The notes under the pieces are model-generated. The model saw nothing but the letters and a program-made list of their open reading frames with translations, did no database searches and had not been told where the DNA came from. From Paenibacillus ginsengihumi DSM 21568 (lineage in GTDB: Bacteria; Bacillota; Bacilli; Paenibacillales; NBRC-103111): a stretch of DNA of 64,000 bases. The position numbers and the translations under genes are program-made. Below are positions 34,700-42,900 of this stretch, one piece after another (the stretch's first letter is position 1; the number at the start of each line of letters is the position of its first letter). The stretch covers positions 1 to 64,000 of the forward strand of contig NZ_KB905571.1 in NCBI RefSeq assembly GCF_000380965.1, given 5' to 3'.

Positions 34700-34792
34700 C
34701 TATCCCTCCGTGTTACACGGCCGCGCCGCGCAGTTTCCCTCGGACCAGTCCGGCCGCTTAATGCCAATAAGAGCCGCGGAACCCTAGAAACC
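34690..34792 (-). promoter_or_regulatory. Guanidine-I riboswitch (ykkC aptamer)
   Basis: The minus strand carries the ykkC consensus in order: CTAGGGTTCCG (34784-34774), GGACTGGTCCGAGGGAAACT, and ACACGGAGGGATAGAAGCCC GGGAG near the 3' end. These blocks form the P1/P2 and P3 elements that bind guanidinium. The aptamer runs directly into the overlapping terminator and the ykkC gene follows, the canonical architecture. Confidence 0.95.
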
Positions 34793-34812
34793 TGTAATAT
34801 GCAATTGGCCTT

Positions 34813-34841
34813 ATTATAAGGCATGGCGAGCAATAACTCAA
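34813..34841 (-). promoter_or_regulatory. Promoter of the ykkCD leader
   Basis: On the minus strand, TTGAGT (34841-34836) and TATAAT (34818-34813) are separated by exactly 17 bp, about 20 bp before the aptamer begins. Confidence 0.75.
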
Positions 34842-35004
34842 CCCGCGGCGAACGTCTCGGCTGAAGGCATTCGCAGGCGAGCGGATGATGCCGACGAGAG
34901 GTGATTTTTACAGTGATATAGTACAAATATGGCAGCATCATCTGGTGCCCGATCCAACGCGGCGGGAGAGGGACGCTGGGAATAACCGTCAAGAGGCCGG
35001 CCAT

Positions 35005-35838
35005 TCAGAAGTCGTTCAATGTTAACGAAATATATTGCGAAGGCGTCATCCCTTCAAACTTCTTGAAGCTTTTGCTGAAGTAAAATATATCGTTAAAGCC
35101 GACCTTCTGCGCCGTTTCGGTGACAGAATACCCGTCTTTTAACAATTCCTTCGCTTTCCGGATGCGGATGCCCAGCAAATAATGAATGGGCGACACGCCG
35201 GTCACTTCCTTGAAAATCCCGCCAAAATAAGACGGGCTGATGCCGACCTTGCCTGCGATGTCCTGGAGCGTGAGCTGCGTATCGAAGCAATCCGTCATGT
35301 AATTGATCGCTTTCTCCACTTTGCGCACTTTATCATAGCTGAAGGTCGCACCGCTTTTCCATTGCAGCAGAAGGGTCAGCATTTCCATAAATATGGCTCT
35401 TCCCCGCGGCACTTTATTGTAGTTTCCGGATAACCACGTTCTCGTGAAATTCGCAAATAGATCCAGCAAACGGGAGAACAGAAATTCGTCATTGATTTTT
35501 TCCACCGTGGAGAAGGGGAGGGGCATGTCCAGAAACTCCCAATCGTTGCCGGACAGTACGGGACAAGTATACAGAAAATCGACCGTAAAGCACTGCATCA
35601 GGCGATCCGGGAACGTGTGTCCGAGCCGGAAATCGGACGGTTTATAGTACACCAAATCCCCTCTGGAAACCGTGAAAACGCGATCGTTGCACCTCAGCTC
35701 CGCCTCGCCGTCATAAACAAGGATCAGGTTATGCTTATCGTAAACGGTATTTCCCTGGAACTTCCAATTGGCGGTGCATTTGCGGTCGGCGACGTACGTA
35801 AATTGCGGAAACATGTTTTCCAGGACGGAAATATTCAT
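35005..35838 (-). CDS. AraC family regulator of the adjacent sugar operon
   Basis: 277 aa. A cupin-type N-terminus (NLILVYDGEAELRCNDRVFTVSRGDLVYYKP) precedes an AraC DNA-binding region (LTLQDIAGKVGISPSYFGGI, then VTETAQKVGFNDIFYFSKSF and FEGMTPSQY). It is divergent from the ABC transporter/diketogulonate-type operon at 36003-40652, with only about 165 bp between starts, so it most likely activates that operon in response to its sugar acid. ATG 35838 has GAGAGG upstream. Confidence 0.9.
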   Translation of the reverse strand: MNISVLENMFPQFTYVADRKCTANWKFQGNTVYDKHNLILVYDGEAELRCNDRVFTVSRGDLVYYKPSDFRLGHTFPDRLMQCFTVDFLYTCPVLSGNDWEFLDMPLPFSTVEKINDEFLFSRLLDLFANFTRTWLSGNYNKVPRGRAIFMEMLTLLLQWKSGATFSYDKVRKVEKAINYMTDCFDTQLTLQDIAGKVGISPSYFGGIFKEVTGVSPIHYLLGIRIRKAKELLKDGYSVTETAQKVGFNDIFYFSKSFKKFEGMTPSQYISLTLNDF

Positions 35839-35884
35839 CGGATGACCTCTCTGGGACAGTGATATATTACAAATCCAAGTATAT

Positions 35885-35913
35885 TATATATTCCGCCGGG
35901 GAGCAATTTTCAA
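35885..35913 (-). promoter_or_regulatory. Promoter of the AraC gene
   Basis: TTGAAA (35913-35908) and TATATA (35890-35885) on the minus strand, 17 bp apart, 47 bp before the start codon. Confidence 0.5.
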
Positions 35914-35965
35914 TACAATGAAATCAGCCAAGCAATGAACAAGACATGACTTGGGCAGCAAGAAA

Positions 35966-35979
35966 TGAAAGCGTTATTA
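35966..35979 (+). promoter_or_regulatory. cre-like catabolite repression site
   Basis: TGAAAGCGTTATTA matches TGWAARCGYTWNCW at 13 of 14 positions. It overlaps the plausible promoter TTGGGC (35952-35957)-17 bp-TTATTA of the transporter operon and ends 23 bp before the first start codon. Confidence 0.6.
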
Positions 35980-36002
35980 TTTTTTAGGTTCGGAGGGATG
36001 GT

Positions 36003-36926
36003 ATGCACCACGATCAAGTTGTGTCGTCGCATTACGCAGCACCCAGAAAGCGCAGCATGTTATCATGGCTGGACGAAAGAATCCGGTTCATCCTGTTAAT
36101 TCCTGCATTTCTCATTATGACACTCGTCTTCTTGTATCCGGTCGTCTATACGTTTTATTTGAGCTTCCATGACTGGACCTTCTTCACGTTAGACGATCCT
36201 CCGTTTGTCGGCCTTCGGCATATTATGCATGTCCTTCAGGACACGGGCTTCTATATGTCGCTGGGCCGCACGGCGATCTATGTCGGCGTCGGCGTCTTCC
36301 TGCAGTTTCTGCTCGGTTTTACTTTAGCGTTGGCCGTCAACCGCATCAAGCTCGGGCATGGGATCGCCACGACGCTGCTTGTCCTGCCGATGATGGTGAC
36401 GCCGGTCGTCGTCGGCCTGATCTGGAAGTTTATACTGGATTATAACTTCGGCATTTTCAATTATGCGCTGACCTTGCTCGGTTTCGGCAAGATCGCGGTA
36501 TTGAACTCCAATGAGCTCGCGCTTCCTTCATTAATTATGGTGGATACGTGGCAGTGGACGTCGTTTATGTTCATTACGCTGCTCGCCGGTTTGAAATCTT
36601 TGCCGGGAGAGCCGTTCGAAGCGGCCAGAATGGATGGTGCTACCGCCTGGCAGACGCTCCGGCATGTGACCTTGCCTTTGATGAAAAGGGTGATCATCGT
36701 TTCGTTAGTGCTGCGAACGGCGGGGGCGATCAAGGTGTTCGATCAAATATTCGTACTGACCGGAGGCGGTCCCGGCACGGCAACCGAAACGACCTCGATT
36801 CTGCTGCACCGCAAAGCGTTCGTCGATTTCGATTTTGGCTACGCGGCCGCGTTTGCGATCGTGCTCACGGTCTTTGTCGGCATCTTATGCTGGATGGCTA
36901 TTCGGTCGCTGTATTCCGAAAAATAA
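36003..36926 (+). CDS. Sugar ABC transporter permease, MalF type
   Basis: 307 aa, six transmembrane helices. The cytoplasmic EAA loop EPFEAARMDGATAWQTLRHVTLPLM that contacts the ATPase is clear. Following helices include VIIVSLVLRTAGAIKVFDQIFVLTGGGPGTAT, typical of carbohydrate permeases. GGAGGG precedes ATG 36003. It is the first gene of a five-gene operon (permease, permease, binding protein, YiaK-like, YiaL-like). No ATPase gene is present, so a shared MsmX-like ATPase is expected elsewhere. Confidence 0.93.
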   Translation: MHHDQVVSSHYAAPRKRSMLSWLDERIRFILLIPAFLIMTLVFLYPVVYTFYLSFHDWTFFTLDDPPFVGLRHIMHVLQDTGFYMSLGRTAIYVGVGVFLQFLLGFTLALAVNRIKLGHGIATTLLVLPMMVTPVVVGLIWKFILDYNFGIFNYALTLLGFGKIAVLNSNELALPSLIMVDTWQWTSFMFITLLAGLKSLPGEPFEAARMDGATAWQTLRHVTLPLMKRVIIVSLVLRTAGAIKVFDQIFVLTGGGPGTATETTSILLHRKAFVDFDFGYAAAFAIVLTVFVGILCWMAIRSLYSEK

Positions 36927-36939
36927 AGGGGGGATAGCC

Positions 36940-37752
36940 GTGCAGCGCAAAAACGTCCTCGCGTACGGTTATGTTGGCATTGCATTGGTCGTGTTCTTGT
37001 TTCCGATTTTCTGGGTCATGTTTACTTCGATCAAAACGCCCGTACAGGCATTTCAAATCCCGCCGGTATGGATTTTCAAGCCGACGCTCGAAAATTATGC
37101 GATCGTGTTCAGCAGGCAGCCGTTTGTATACTATTTCTTCAATTCGTTCATTGTAACCGCGCTTTCGACAGCGCTTTCAATCGTGAGCGGAACGTTAGCC
37201 GGCTACAGCCTTGCCCGTTTTCGCATCAAGGGCCAGAAGTGGGTCACCTTCACCGTGTTTTTTACCAAAATGTTTCCGCCGATCGTCCTGGTCGTTCCGT
37301 TCTTTATTATGTTTCGTCAGGTCGGAGGAACGGACAATCTGTGGACGCTCACCTTAGCCTATACGTCGTTTAATTTGCCGTTCGTCATCTGGCTCATGTG
37401 GGGCTTCCTGAAGGAGCTGCCCGAAAGTCTGGAGGAGGCGGCTTCGATTGACGGGACGTCGCGCTTCGGGGCGATGTGGCGCATCATGCTGCCGTTAGCG
37501 AAGCCGGGTGTGGCGGTAGCAGCTATTTTTTGCTGTATGAACTCCTGGAATGAATTTTTGTTTGCGCTCAATTTAACGGGCACGCATGCCAAGACGCTGC
37601 CGGTCATGGCGGCCAATTTTGTGACGCAGGAAGCGATTCTTTGGGGGCCTGTTACGGCCGCCGGCACGATGCTGATGATTCCGATGTTTATTTTTACACT
37701 GCTGATCCAGAAGCACCTGGTCCAGGGGCTGACGATGGGCGCTGTAAAATAA
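36940..37752 (+). CDS. Sugar ABC transporter permease, MalG type
   Basis: 270 aa, six helices. The EAA motif is EEAASIDGTSRFGAMWRIMLPLAKPG, and the C-terminus QKHLVQGLTMGAVK is the usual MalG-family ending. GTG 36940 with AGGGGGGATA upstream is the true start; the longer frame from 36835 overlaps the first permease. It forms the membrane pore with the preceding gene product. Confidence 0.93.
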   Translation: MQRKNVLAYGYVGIALVVFLFPIFWVMFTSIKTPVQAFQIPPVWIFKPTLENYAIVFSRQPFVYYFFNSFIVTALSTALSIVSGTLAGYSLARFRIKGQKWVTFTVFFTKMFPPIVLVVPFFIMFRQVGGTDNLWTLTLAYTSFNLPFVIWLMWGFLKELPESLEEAASIDGTSRFGAMWRIMLPLAKPGVAVAAIFCCMNSWNEFLFALNLTGTHAKTLPVMAANFVTQEAILWGPVTAAGTMLMIPMFIFTLLIQKHLVQGLTMGAVK

Positions 37753-37785
37753 CCATACATGAAACCTAATAAGGGGGACTCTTCT

Positions 37786-39072
37786 ATGTGGAAAAAAATG
37801 ATTGCCGCCGCTGCGCTTCCTGCGCTCATCGCCACCGGCTGCGCGCCTGCGCCTTCGACTGATCCGGCTTCCGGTACGGGGCAGCAAAGCAAGGAGGCGA
37901 TTAACGTCGTAGCTCAGGCAGGCATCCTGTATACGGCCTTGAGCGCGGTAGCGCCCGATTTTGAACGGGAAACGGGCATTAAAGTGAATGTCCAGGAGCT
38001 TGGAAGAGACGCCTATATGCAAAAGCTGTCCACCCAGCTGCTTGCGCAAGAGCAGGGTCTCGATGTGGCGTTGGTGCTCAATAACTACGTCGGGCAGTTC
38101 GCGGCAGGCGGACAGTTCGAGAATCTGGAGCCGTATTTTGCGAAGGACGGCTCGGGGCTGGAGCGGTTTTTGCCGACTTCCGCCGAATCGGTCAAATACA
38201 ACGGCAAGCCGTATGCTTTGCCGCTGGAATTAAGCACGATGTTTCTAATTTACCGCAAAGATTTGATTCCGGAGCCGCCGACAACGTGGGAGGAGTACGA
38301 CCGGCTCGCCGAGCAATTCACGCAGAGCAAAAACCCGGACTCGCCGACGGAGTTCGGGACGACTTTCCAAGGCAAAAGAGGGTATACCCAGCCGAAGGAA
38401 TGGTACCAATATTTCTGGTCGATGGGCGGAGAGCTGTTCGACGAAAGCAATTGGACGCCGACGCTCAACAGCGAAGCCGGGGTGAAGGCGCTGACGTTTG
38501 TCGTCGACAATTACCGCAAGGATAAAGTCGTTCCGCCGGATGCGACGACGTATGAGTTCCCGGAGGTGCTGTCCGCCTTCCAACACGAAAAGGTAGCGAT
38601 GGCGATCGAATGGAATGCCGCCTATTCCCGCTTGGCAGACGAGAAGCAGTCTCCGAAAGTATTCGATAAGTTCGCGATCGCCGATGTGCCCGGCGGCGTC
38701 TCGTTCATCCATTCGTGGTCCATTGCCGTCAACTCGGCGTCCCAAAAGAAGGATGCCGCCTACAAGTTCATCTCCTGGGTCACCAATCAAGGGGCCAAAA
38801 AGTACGCGCTCGCCGGCGGGGTGCCCCCTGTGAAGGCGGTGCTGCAGGACCCCGAGGTGATCAAGGCGCGCCCTGAGTTTCCGGCGATCGAGGCCTCCAT
38901 CAACCGCGCCAAATTAGAGCCGAATTTGCCGGAATGGCCGCGCATTCAGGAGATGATTACCGACGGAATTTCCAAGGCGCTGGCCGGCGAGAAGTCGCCG
39001 AAAGAGGCGCTGGACGAGACGAACAAGAGCATCTACGACTTGTTGGAATCGAGAGGATACTATAAAAAGTAA
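37786..39072 (+). CDS. Substrate-binding lipoprotein of the same ABC transporter
   Basis: 428 aa. A lipoprotein signal (MWKKMIAAAALPALIATGCA) gives an N-terminal Cys at residue 19. The body is a family 1 solute-binding protein (INVVAQAGILYTALSAVAPD, then FERETGIKVNVQELGRDAYM, and IEWNAAYSRLADEKQSPKVF). ATG 37786 has AAGGGGG 8 nt upstream. Co-expression with the YiaK-like and YiaL-like genes suggests it binds a sugar acid such as a diketogulonate or a related uronate derivative. That substrate is inferred, not shown. Confidence 0.9.
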   Translation: MWKKMIAAAALPALIATGCAPAPSTDPASGTGQQSKEAINVVAQAGILYTALSAVAPDFERETGIKVNVQELGRDAYMQKLSTQLLAQEQGLDVALVLNNYVGQFAAGGQFENLEPYFAKDGSGLERFLPTSAESVKYNGKPYALPLELSTMFLIYRKDLIPEPPTTWEEYDRLAEQFTQSKNPDSPTEFGTTFQGKRGYTQPKEWYQYFWSMGGELFDESNWTPTLNSEAGVKALTFVVDNYRKDKVVPPDATTYEFPEVLSAFQHEKVAMAIEWNAAYSRLADEKQSPKVFDKFAIADVPGGVSFIHSWSIAVNSASQKKDAAYKFISWVTNQGAKKYALAGGVPPVKAVLQDPEVIKARPEFPAIEASINRAKLEPNLPEWPRIQEMITDGISKALAGEKSPKEALDETNKSIYDLLESRGYYKK

Positions 39073-39125
39073 TGTTGCCAAACATAGATATGCGAGATTT
39101 TATTCGTGACGAGGAGAGAGGAACC

Positions 39126-40142
39126 ATGAAGCGAATTTTCTTTGATACGATGAAAGCCGAGATTACGCGCGTGCTTATGAAGCGAGGCTTTACCGAGGAA
39201 CGCGCCGGGCAATGCGCGCTGTTGTTTGCCGAAGCAAGCCTGGAAGGCGTCTATTCGCACGGGTTAAACCGGGTGCCGCGTTTTGTCGAGTATATCGATA
39301 AAGGCTGGGTCAATATTCATGCCGAGCCCACCCTCGTAGACAAAATAGGGATCATCGAGCGGTACGACGGCAATCTCGGGCCCGGCAATTTGAACGCGCA
39401 GTTTTGTATGGGGCGCGCGATCGAGCTGGCGCGCACGGATGGCGTCGGCATCGTGACGATTCGCAATACGAACCATTGGATGCGCGGGGGAAGCTACGGC
39501 TGGCAGGCTGCGAATGCGGGGTGCATCGGGATTTGCTGGACCAATACGGAATCGTGCATGCCGCCATGGGGCGCGAAGGAGACGAAGATCGGCAACAATC
39601 CGTTCATCCTGGCGGTGCCGAGGAAAGCGGGCAGCATCGTGCTGGATATGGCGATGTCTCAATTCTCCTATGGGAAGCTGGAAGTGACCCGGTTGAACAA
39701 TGAAATGCTGCCGGTCGACGGCGGATTCGATATCGACGGCAACTTGACGCGGGACCCGGCGGCGATCGAGAAGTCGATGCGCATTTTGCCGACAGGCTAT
39801 TGGAAGGGCTCCGGGCTCGCTATTTTGCTCGATATGATCGCGGCGTTGCTGTCCGGCGGGTTATCGACCCGCGGGATGGATGAGGCGAAGCCGGCGCCGG
39901 GCGTCTCCGGCTACCGCGGTTCCCAGGTCTTCATTGCTCTCGATCCTGCCATTATTTCAGGAGAAGGATTTGCTGAACATTTGGTCAATGAAGCGGTCGA
40001 GTATTTGCATCAAGCGGAGCCGGCGGAGGAGAACGGGAAGGTTACTTATCCGGGGGAGCGGACCGTGGAGACGAGGAAGCAAAACTTGGAGCGGGGAATT
40101 CCCGTCGACGAATCGATATGGCAAAAAGTGCTCGCTTTATAA
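39126..40142 (+). CDS. Ldh2/YiaK-type dehydrogenase (2,3-diketo-L-gulonate reductase-like)
   Basis: 338 aa, the normal length. It belongs to the malate/L-lactate dehydrogenase family: GVYSHGLNRVPRFVEYIDKG with the catalytic His, IRNTNHWMRGGSYGWQAANA, NNPFILAVPR, a segment like DMAMSQFSYGKLE, and GYWKGSGLAILLDMIAALLS. YiaK members use NAD(P)H to reduce 2,3-diketo-L-gulonate. The adjacent YiaL-like gene favours that reading over malate or ureidoglycolate. ATG 39126 is chosen with GAGGAGAG upstream. Confidence 0.87.
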   Translation: MKRIFFDTMKAEITRVLMKRGFTEERAGQCALLFAEASLEGVYSHGLNRVPRFVEYIDKGWVNIHAEPTLVDKIGIIERYDGNLGPGNLNAQFCMGRAIELARTDGVGIVTIRNTNHWMRGGSYGWQAANAGCIGICWTNTESCMPPWGAKETKIGNNPFILAVPRKAGSIVLDMAMSQFSYGKLEVTRLNNEMLPVDGGFDIDGNLTRDPAAIEKSMRILPTGYWKGSGLAILLDMIAALLSGGLSTRGMDEAKPAPGVSGYRGSQVFIALDPAIISGEGFAEHLVNEAVEYLHQAEPAEENGKVTYPGERTVETRKQNLERGIPVDESIWQKVLAL

Positions 40143-40169
40143 ATCGCTTTATCATTAGGAGGGAATCCC

Positions 40170-40652
40170 GTGATCGTCGGAGACATTGCGAATTGGGAGA
40201 AGGAACGGCAAGCGTTCTCTCCCGTGTTGCAAAAAGCGGTGGATTATATTCGAGAGACGGATTGGGAGCATGCAGCGCCAGGCAAGTATGAGCTCGACGG
40301 AGAAAATATGTTCGCCGTCGTTCAAGAAATCGAAACGGCGCCCAAGGCGAACAGGCAGGCCGAATGCCATGCCAAGTACATCGACGTGCAGTATCTTATC
40401 AGCGGGCCGGAGGAGATGATCGGGGTCGGGAGAGCTTCCGCTCGTAACGTCGTCATCGAGAACCAGTTGGAAACGAGCGACTACGCGCTTTACGGGCAAG
40501 TGGAGGGCGAATTCGATCTGGTGCTCTATCCGGGCATGTTCGCCATATTTTTTCCTTCCGATGTGCATCGACCGGGCTGCAGTGCAACCGGAGGCACGCG
40601 GATCAAAAAAGCGGTTATTAAAGTGAATAAAGCTTTGTTCGGCTGCCGCTGA
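40170..40652 (+). CDS. YhcH/YjgK/YiaL family protein
   Basis: 160 aa, one cupin-like domain. The family signs are KYELDGENMFAVVQEIETAP, HAKYIDVQYLISGPEEM, YPGMFAIFFPSDVHRPGC and the C-terminal KKAVIKVNKAL. Members are thought to be metal-dependent sugar isomerases or anomerases, found with sialic-acid and diketogulonate genes. Here it follows the YiaK-like gene by 27 bp, with AGGAGGG before GTG 40170, reproducing the yiaK-yiaL pair but served by an ABC importer and not a TRAP transporter. Confidence 0.9.
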   Translation: MIVGDIANWEKERQAFSPVLQKAVDYIRETDWEHAAPGKYELDGENMFAVVQEIETAPKANRQAECHAKYIDVQYLISGPEEMIGVGRASARNVVIENQLETSDYALYGQVEGEFDLVLYPGMFAIFFPSDVHRPGCSATGGTRIKKAVIKVNKALFGCR

Positions 40653-40778
40653 ATCGCAGTGTCTCACTCATTAAGTGACTTCGATGGACGTCTGTCTTAG
40701 TCATGGCTAACCCCTCAAGTGGTACCGCGACCCGCTTCTGTCATGGTATAATAGAGACGGAAATCGAGGTGAACGCGA

Positions 40779-41036
40779 ATGGCAGCCAAAAGAAGACCAG
40801 CCGCGCCGAAGCCGGCCGCTCAGGACAAAGCAGCGACGCTGAAGGATTTGCTGAGTCCGGAGGTGCTGAGCAAGCTGAAGGCGCAGGCGGATGACTTGAA
40901 GGCCGAAGAAGCAAAGCGTAGAGAAGAAGAGAAAAAGCGAGTGGAGGAAGCCCGCCGCGCGGAACGGAAGAGGCTGGAGAACGATTTCGAGTATTTGCTC
41001 AACAACAGCAGCATGGACTGGAAAAAATATAAATAA
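40779..41036 (+). CDS. YqkE-like highly charged small protein
   Basis: 85 aa. An Ala/Lys/Pro-rich start, TLKDLLSPEVLSKLKAQADD, a KRREEEKKRVEEARRAERKR helix and the ending FEYLLNNSSMDWKKYK match the YqkE family of Bacilli. The long charged helix may form a coiled coil. TATAAT at 40747-40752 is a good -10 box without a clear -35. GAGGTGA lies before ATG 40779, and a strong terminator follows, so it is monocistronic. The function of the family is not known. Confidence 0.85.
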   Translation: MAAKRRPAAPKPAAQDKAATLKDLLSPEVLSKLKAQADDLKAEEAKRREEEKKRVEEARRAERKRLENDFEYLLNNSSMDWKKYK

Positions 41037-41068
41037 AAAGCTCTGCATAGACAAAAGAGCATCGATGT

Positions 41069-41096
41069 ACCCGGCCAGACTGGCCGGGTTTTTCTT
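41069..41096 (+). terminator. Terminator of the YqkE-like gene
   Basis: ACCCGGCCA (41069-41077), a GAC loop and TGGCCGGGT (41081-41089) are followed by TTTTCTTTT. Confidence 0.92.
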
Positions 41097-41247
41097 TTGA
41101 CGTTGCAGTTCGCGAAGAACGTTATCATAAACGGCAGACTCGCCAATCAACCTGCTGGCGCGGGGGAGAGACGGCTTATACGATCGCAACTTTCCATTGA
41201 CAGAAGCCAAATTCTGTGTCTTAATATCATTAAAATTCTAATTAGTG

Positions 41248-41275
41248 AATATTGTTCATAATAATGAACAATATT
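41248..41275. promoter_or_regulatory. Palindromic operator before the malic enzyme gene
   Basis: AATATTGTTCAT-AATA-ATGAACAATATT is a perfect 12-bp inverted repeat with a 4-bp centre, ending 18 bp before the GTG start. Its core GTTCATAATAATGAAC is repeated exactly before the malate synthase unit at 43785-43800, which points to one regulator, most simply the IclR-type protein encoded between them. Confidence 0.7.
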
Positions 41276-41293
41276 GGAATTGGAGGGGCCCCG

Positions 41294-42694
41294 GTGTCTA
41301 TTCATACCAGTATCATTTGTCGAGTGGAAATGGATAAAGCCAAAATTACTTTCGGCGAATTTGCAACAGCCATTAACGCTGCTGGCGGAGATGTGATTGC
41401 CGTTGACGTCATCCAAGCAGGCAAGCATAAGACGGTCAGGGACATTACCGTGCAATTGAATGTGGAAATGCATCAACAGCTGATTCATGTCATTCAATCG
41501 CTGGAAGGCATAACGGTTATCCATGTTTCGGACAGCACCTTCCTCGCCCACTTGGGCGGAAAAATTCAAGTCGTGCCCAAAGCGCCTATCAAGAACCGCG
41601 AGGATTTATCGCGCGTATATACGCCAGGCGTAGCCAGGGTATGCGCAGCTATCCGGGAGGATCCGGCAAAAGCATACACCTTAACCTCCAAGCGCAACAC
41701 GGTGGCTGTCGTCACGGATGGAACCGCCGTATTGGGGCTGGGCGATATCGGGCCTGAAGCGGCGATGCCGGTGATGGAAGGGAAGGTCATGCTGCTTAAG
41801 CAGCTGGCCGATGTCGATGCTTTCCCCATTTGTCTGCAGACGAGAGACACGGAGGAAATCATCCAGATCGTCAAGGGGATTTCGCCTACGTTCGGCGGAA
41901 TCAATCTGGAGGATATAAGCTCCCCCCGCTGTTTTGAGATCGAACGAAGATTGCAGGAGGAGCTGGATATCCCCGTGTTTCATGACGATCAGCACGGTAC
42001 GGCCGTCGTGATGCTTGCCGGACTGCTCAACGCGCTTCGAGTGGTGGGGAAATCGATTCGCGATATCAAGGCCGTCGTCTGCGGAGTCGGTGCGGCCGGG
42101 GCGGCGTGCGCCGAAATGCTCTTGGCGGCGGGCGTGCGCGATCTGATTGCGGTTGACCGCTGCGGGGCGCTCATCCCGGGCGAGACTTATCATCACCCGA
42201 CGCTGGACCGCATCGCCTCCAAGACAAATCCTAAATCCGAAGCAGGTACGCTGAGCGATGTGATTCGCGGAGCGGATGTCTTTATAGGCGTATCCGGACC
42301 AGGGGCGCTGAAAGTCGAAGATATCGCGAAGATGTCTGCGGACCCGATCGTCTTCGCTATGGCTAACCCTGAACCGGAAATCGACCCGGAGGTAGCCGAG
42401 CCGCTGGTGCGTGTGCTTGCTACCGGACGCAGCGACTTTCCTAACCAAATCAATAATGTGCTATGCTTTCCGGGCATCTTCCGCGGAGCATTGGATTGCC
42501 GGGCTGCATGCATCAATGAAGACATGAAGCTTGCCGCAGCCAGAGCCATCGCCTCGATAGTGACGGATGAGGAGCTGAATGAACAGTATATTATTCCGAG
42601 TATTTTTAACGACAAGGTCGTATCTTCTGTGCGGGACGCCGTGATAGAGGCAGCTATAAAATCGGGAGCAGCCAGGCGCGTGCCTCGCGACTGA
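41294..42694 (+). CDS. Malic enzyme with N-terminal ACT-like domain
   Basis: 466 aa. The first ~85 residues (VSIHTSIICRVEMDKAKITF, DVIQAGKHKTVRDITVQLNV, IEGITVIHVSD-like end) form an ACT-type regulatory domain. The rest is a bacterial malic enzyme: SRVYTPGVARVC, VTDGTAVLGLGDIGPEAAMP, GGINLEDISSPRCFEIERRL, DDQHGTAVV, VCGVGAAGAAC, FAMANPEPEIDPE. It converts malate plus NAD(P)+ to pyruvate and CO2. GTG 41294 is chosen because GGAGGGG (41282-41288) lies 5 nt before it and the palindrome lies upstream. Paired regulation with malate synthase suggests it drains malate made from glyoxylate. Confidence 0.92.
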   Translation: MSIHTSIICRVEMDKAKITFGEFATAINAAGGDVIAVDVIQAGKHKTVRDITVQLNVEMHQQLIHVIQSLEGITVIHVSDSTFLAHLGGKIQVVPKAPIKNREDLSRVYTPGVARVCAAIREDPAKAYTLTSKRNTVAVVTDGTAVLGLGDIGPEAAMPVMEGKVMLLKQLADVDAFPICLQTRDTEEIIQIVKGISPTFGGINLEDISSPRCFEIERRLQEELDIPVFHDDQHGTAVVMLAGLLNALRVVGKSIRDIKAVVCGVGAAGAACAEMLLAAGVRDLIAVDRCGALIPGETYHHPTLDRIASKTNPKSEAGTLSDVIRGADVFIGVSGPGALKVEDIAKMSADPIVFAMANPEPEIDPEVAEPLVRVLATGRSDFPNQINNVLCFPGIFRGALDCRAACINEDMKLAAARAIASIVTDEELNEQYIIPSIFNDKVVSSVRDAVIEAAIKSGAARRVPRD

Positions 42695-42769
42695 CCAACG
42701 AATAAAAGCGAGCAAAGCACCAAAGGGGCAATAAAGTCCTGAAATCGACCCTCTGTTGCACGATCAAGG

Positions 42770-42794
42770 ACCTTGCCAAAAGGCAAGGTTTTTA
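42770..42794 (+). terminator. Terminator of the malic enzyme gene
   Basis: ACCTTGCC (42770-42777), loop AAAA, GGCAAGGT (42782-42789), then TTTTA. Confidence 0.9.
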
Positions 42795-42900
42795 TGCTTG
42801 TTTTACGGAGCGATTTGACTAAGAGGATGAGCCATGATAGGATCAAATGGAAATACGGTTTTGAATAGAAACCGATGTTTATCATCGAGGACGTGTGATT

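Noticed and set aside
34678-35004. 108-codon minus-strand frame
   Set aside because: It runs through the guanidine riboswitch and its promoter, which explain the conservation and structure there.
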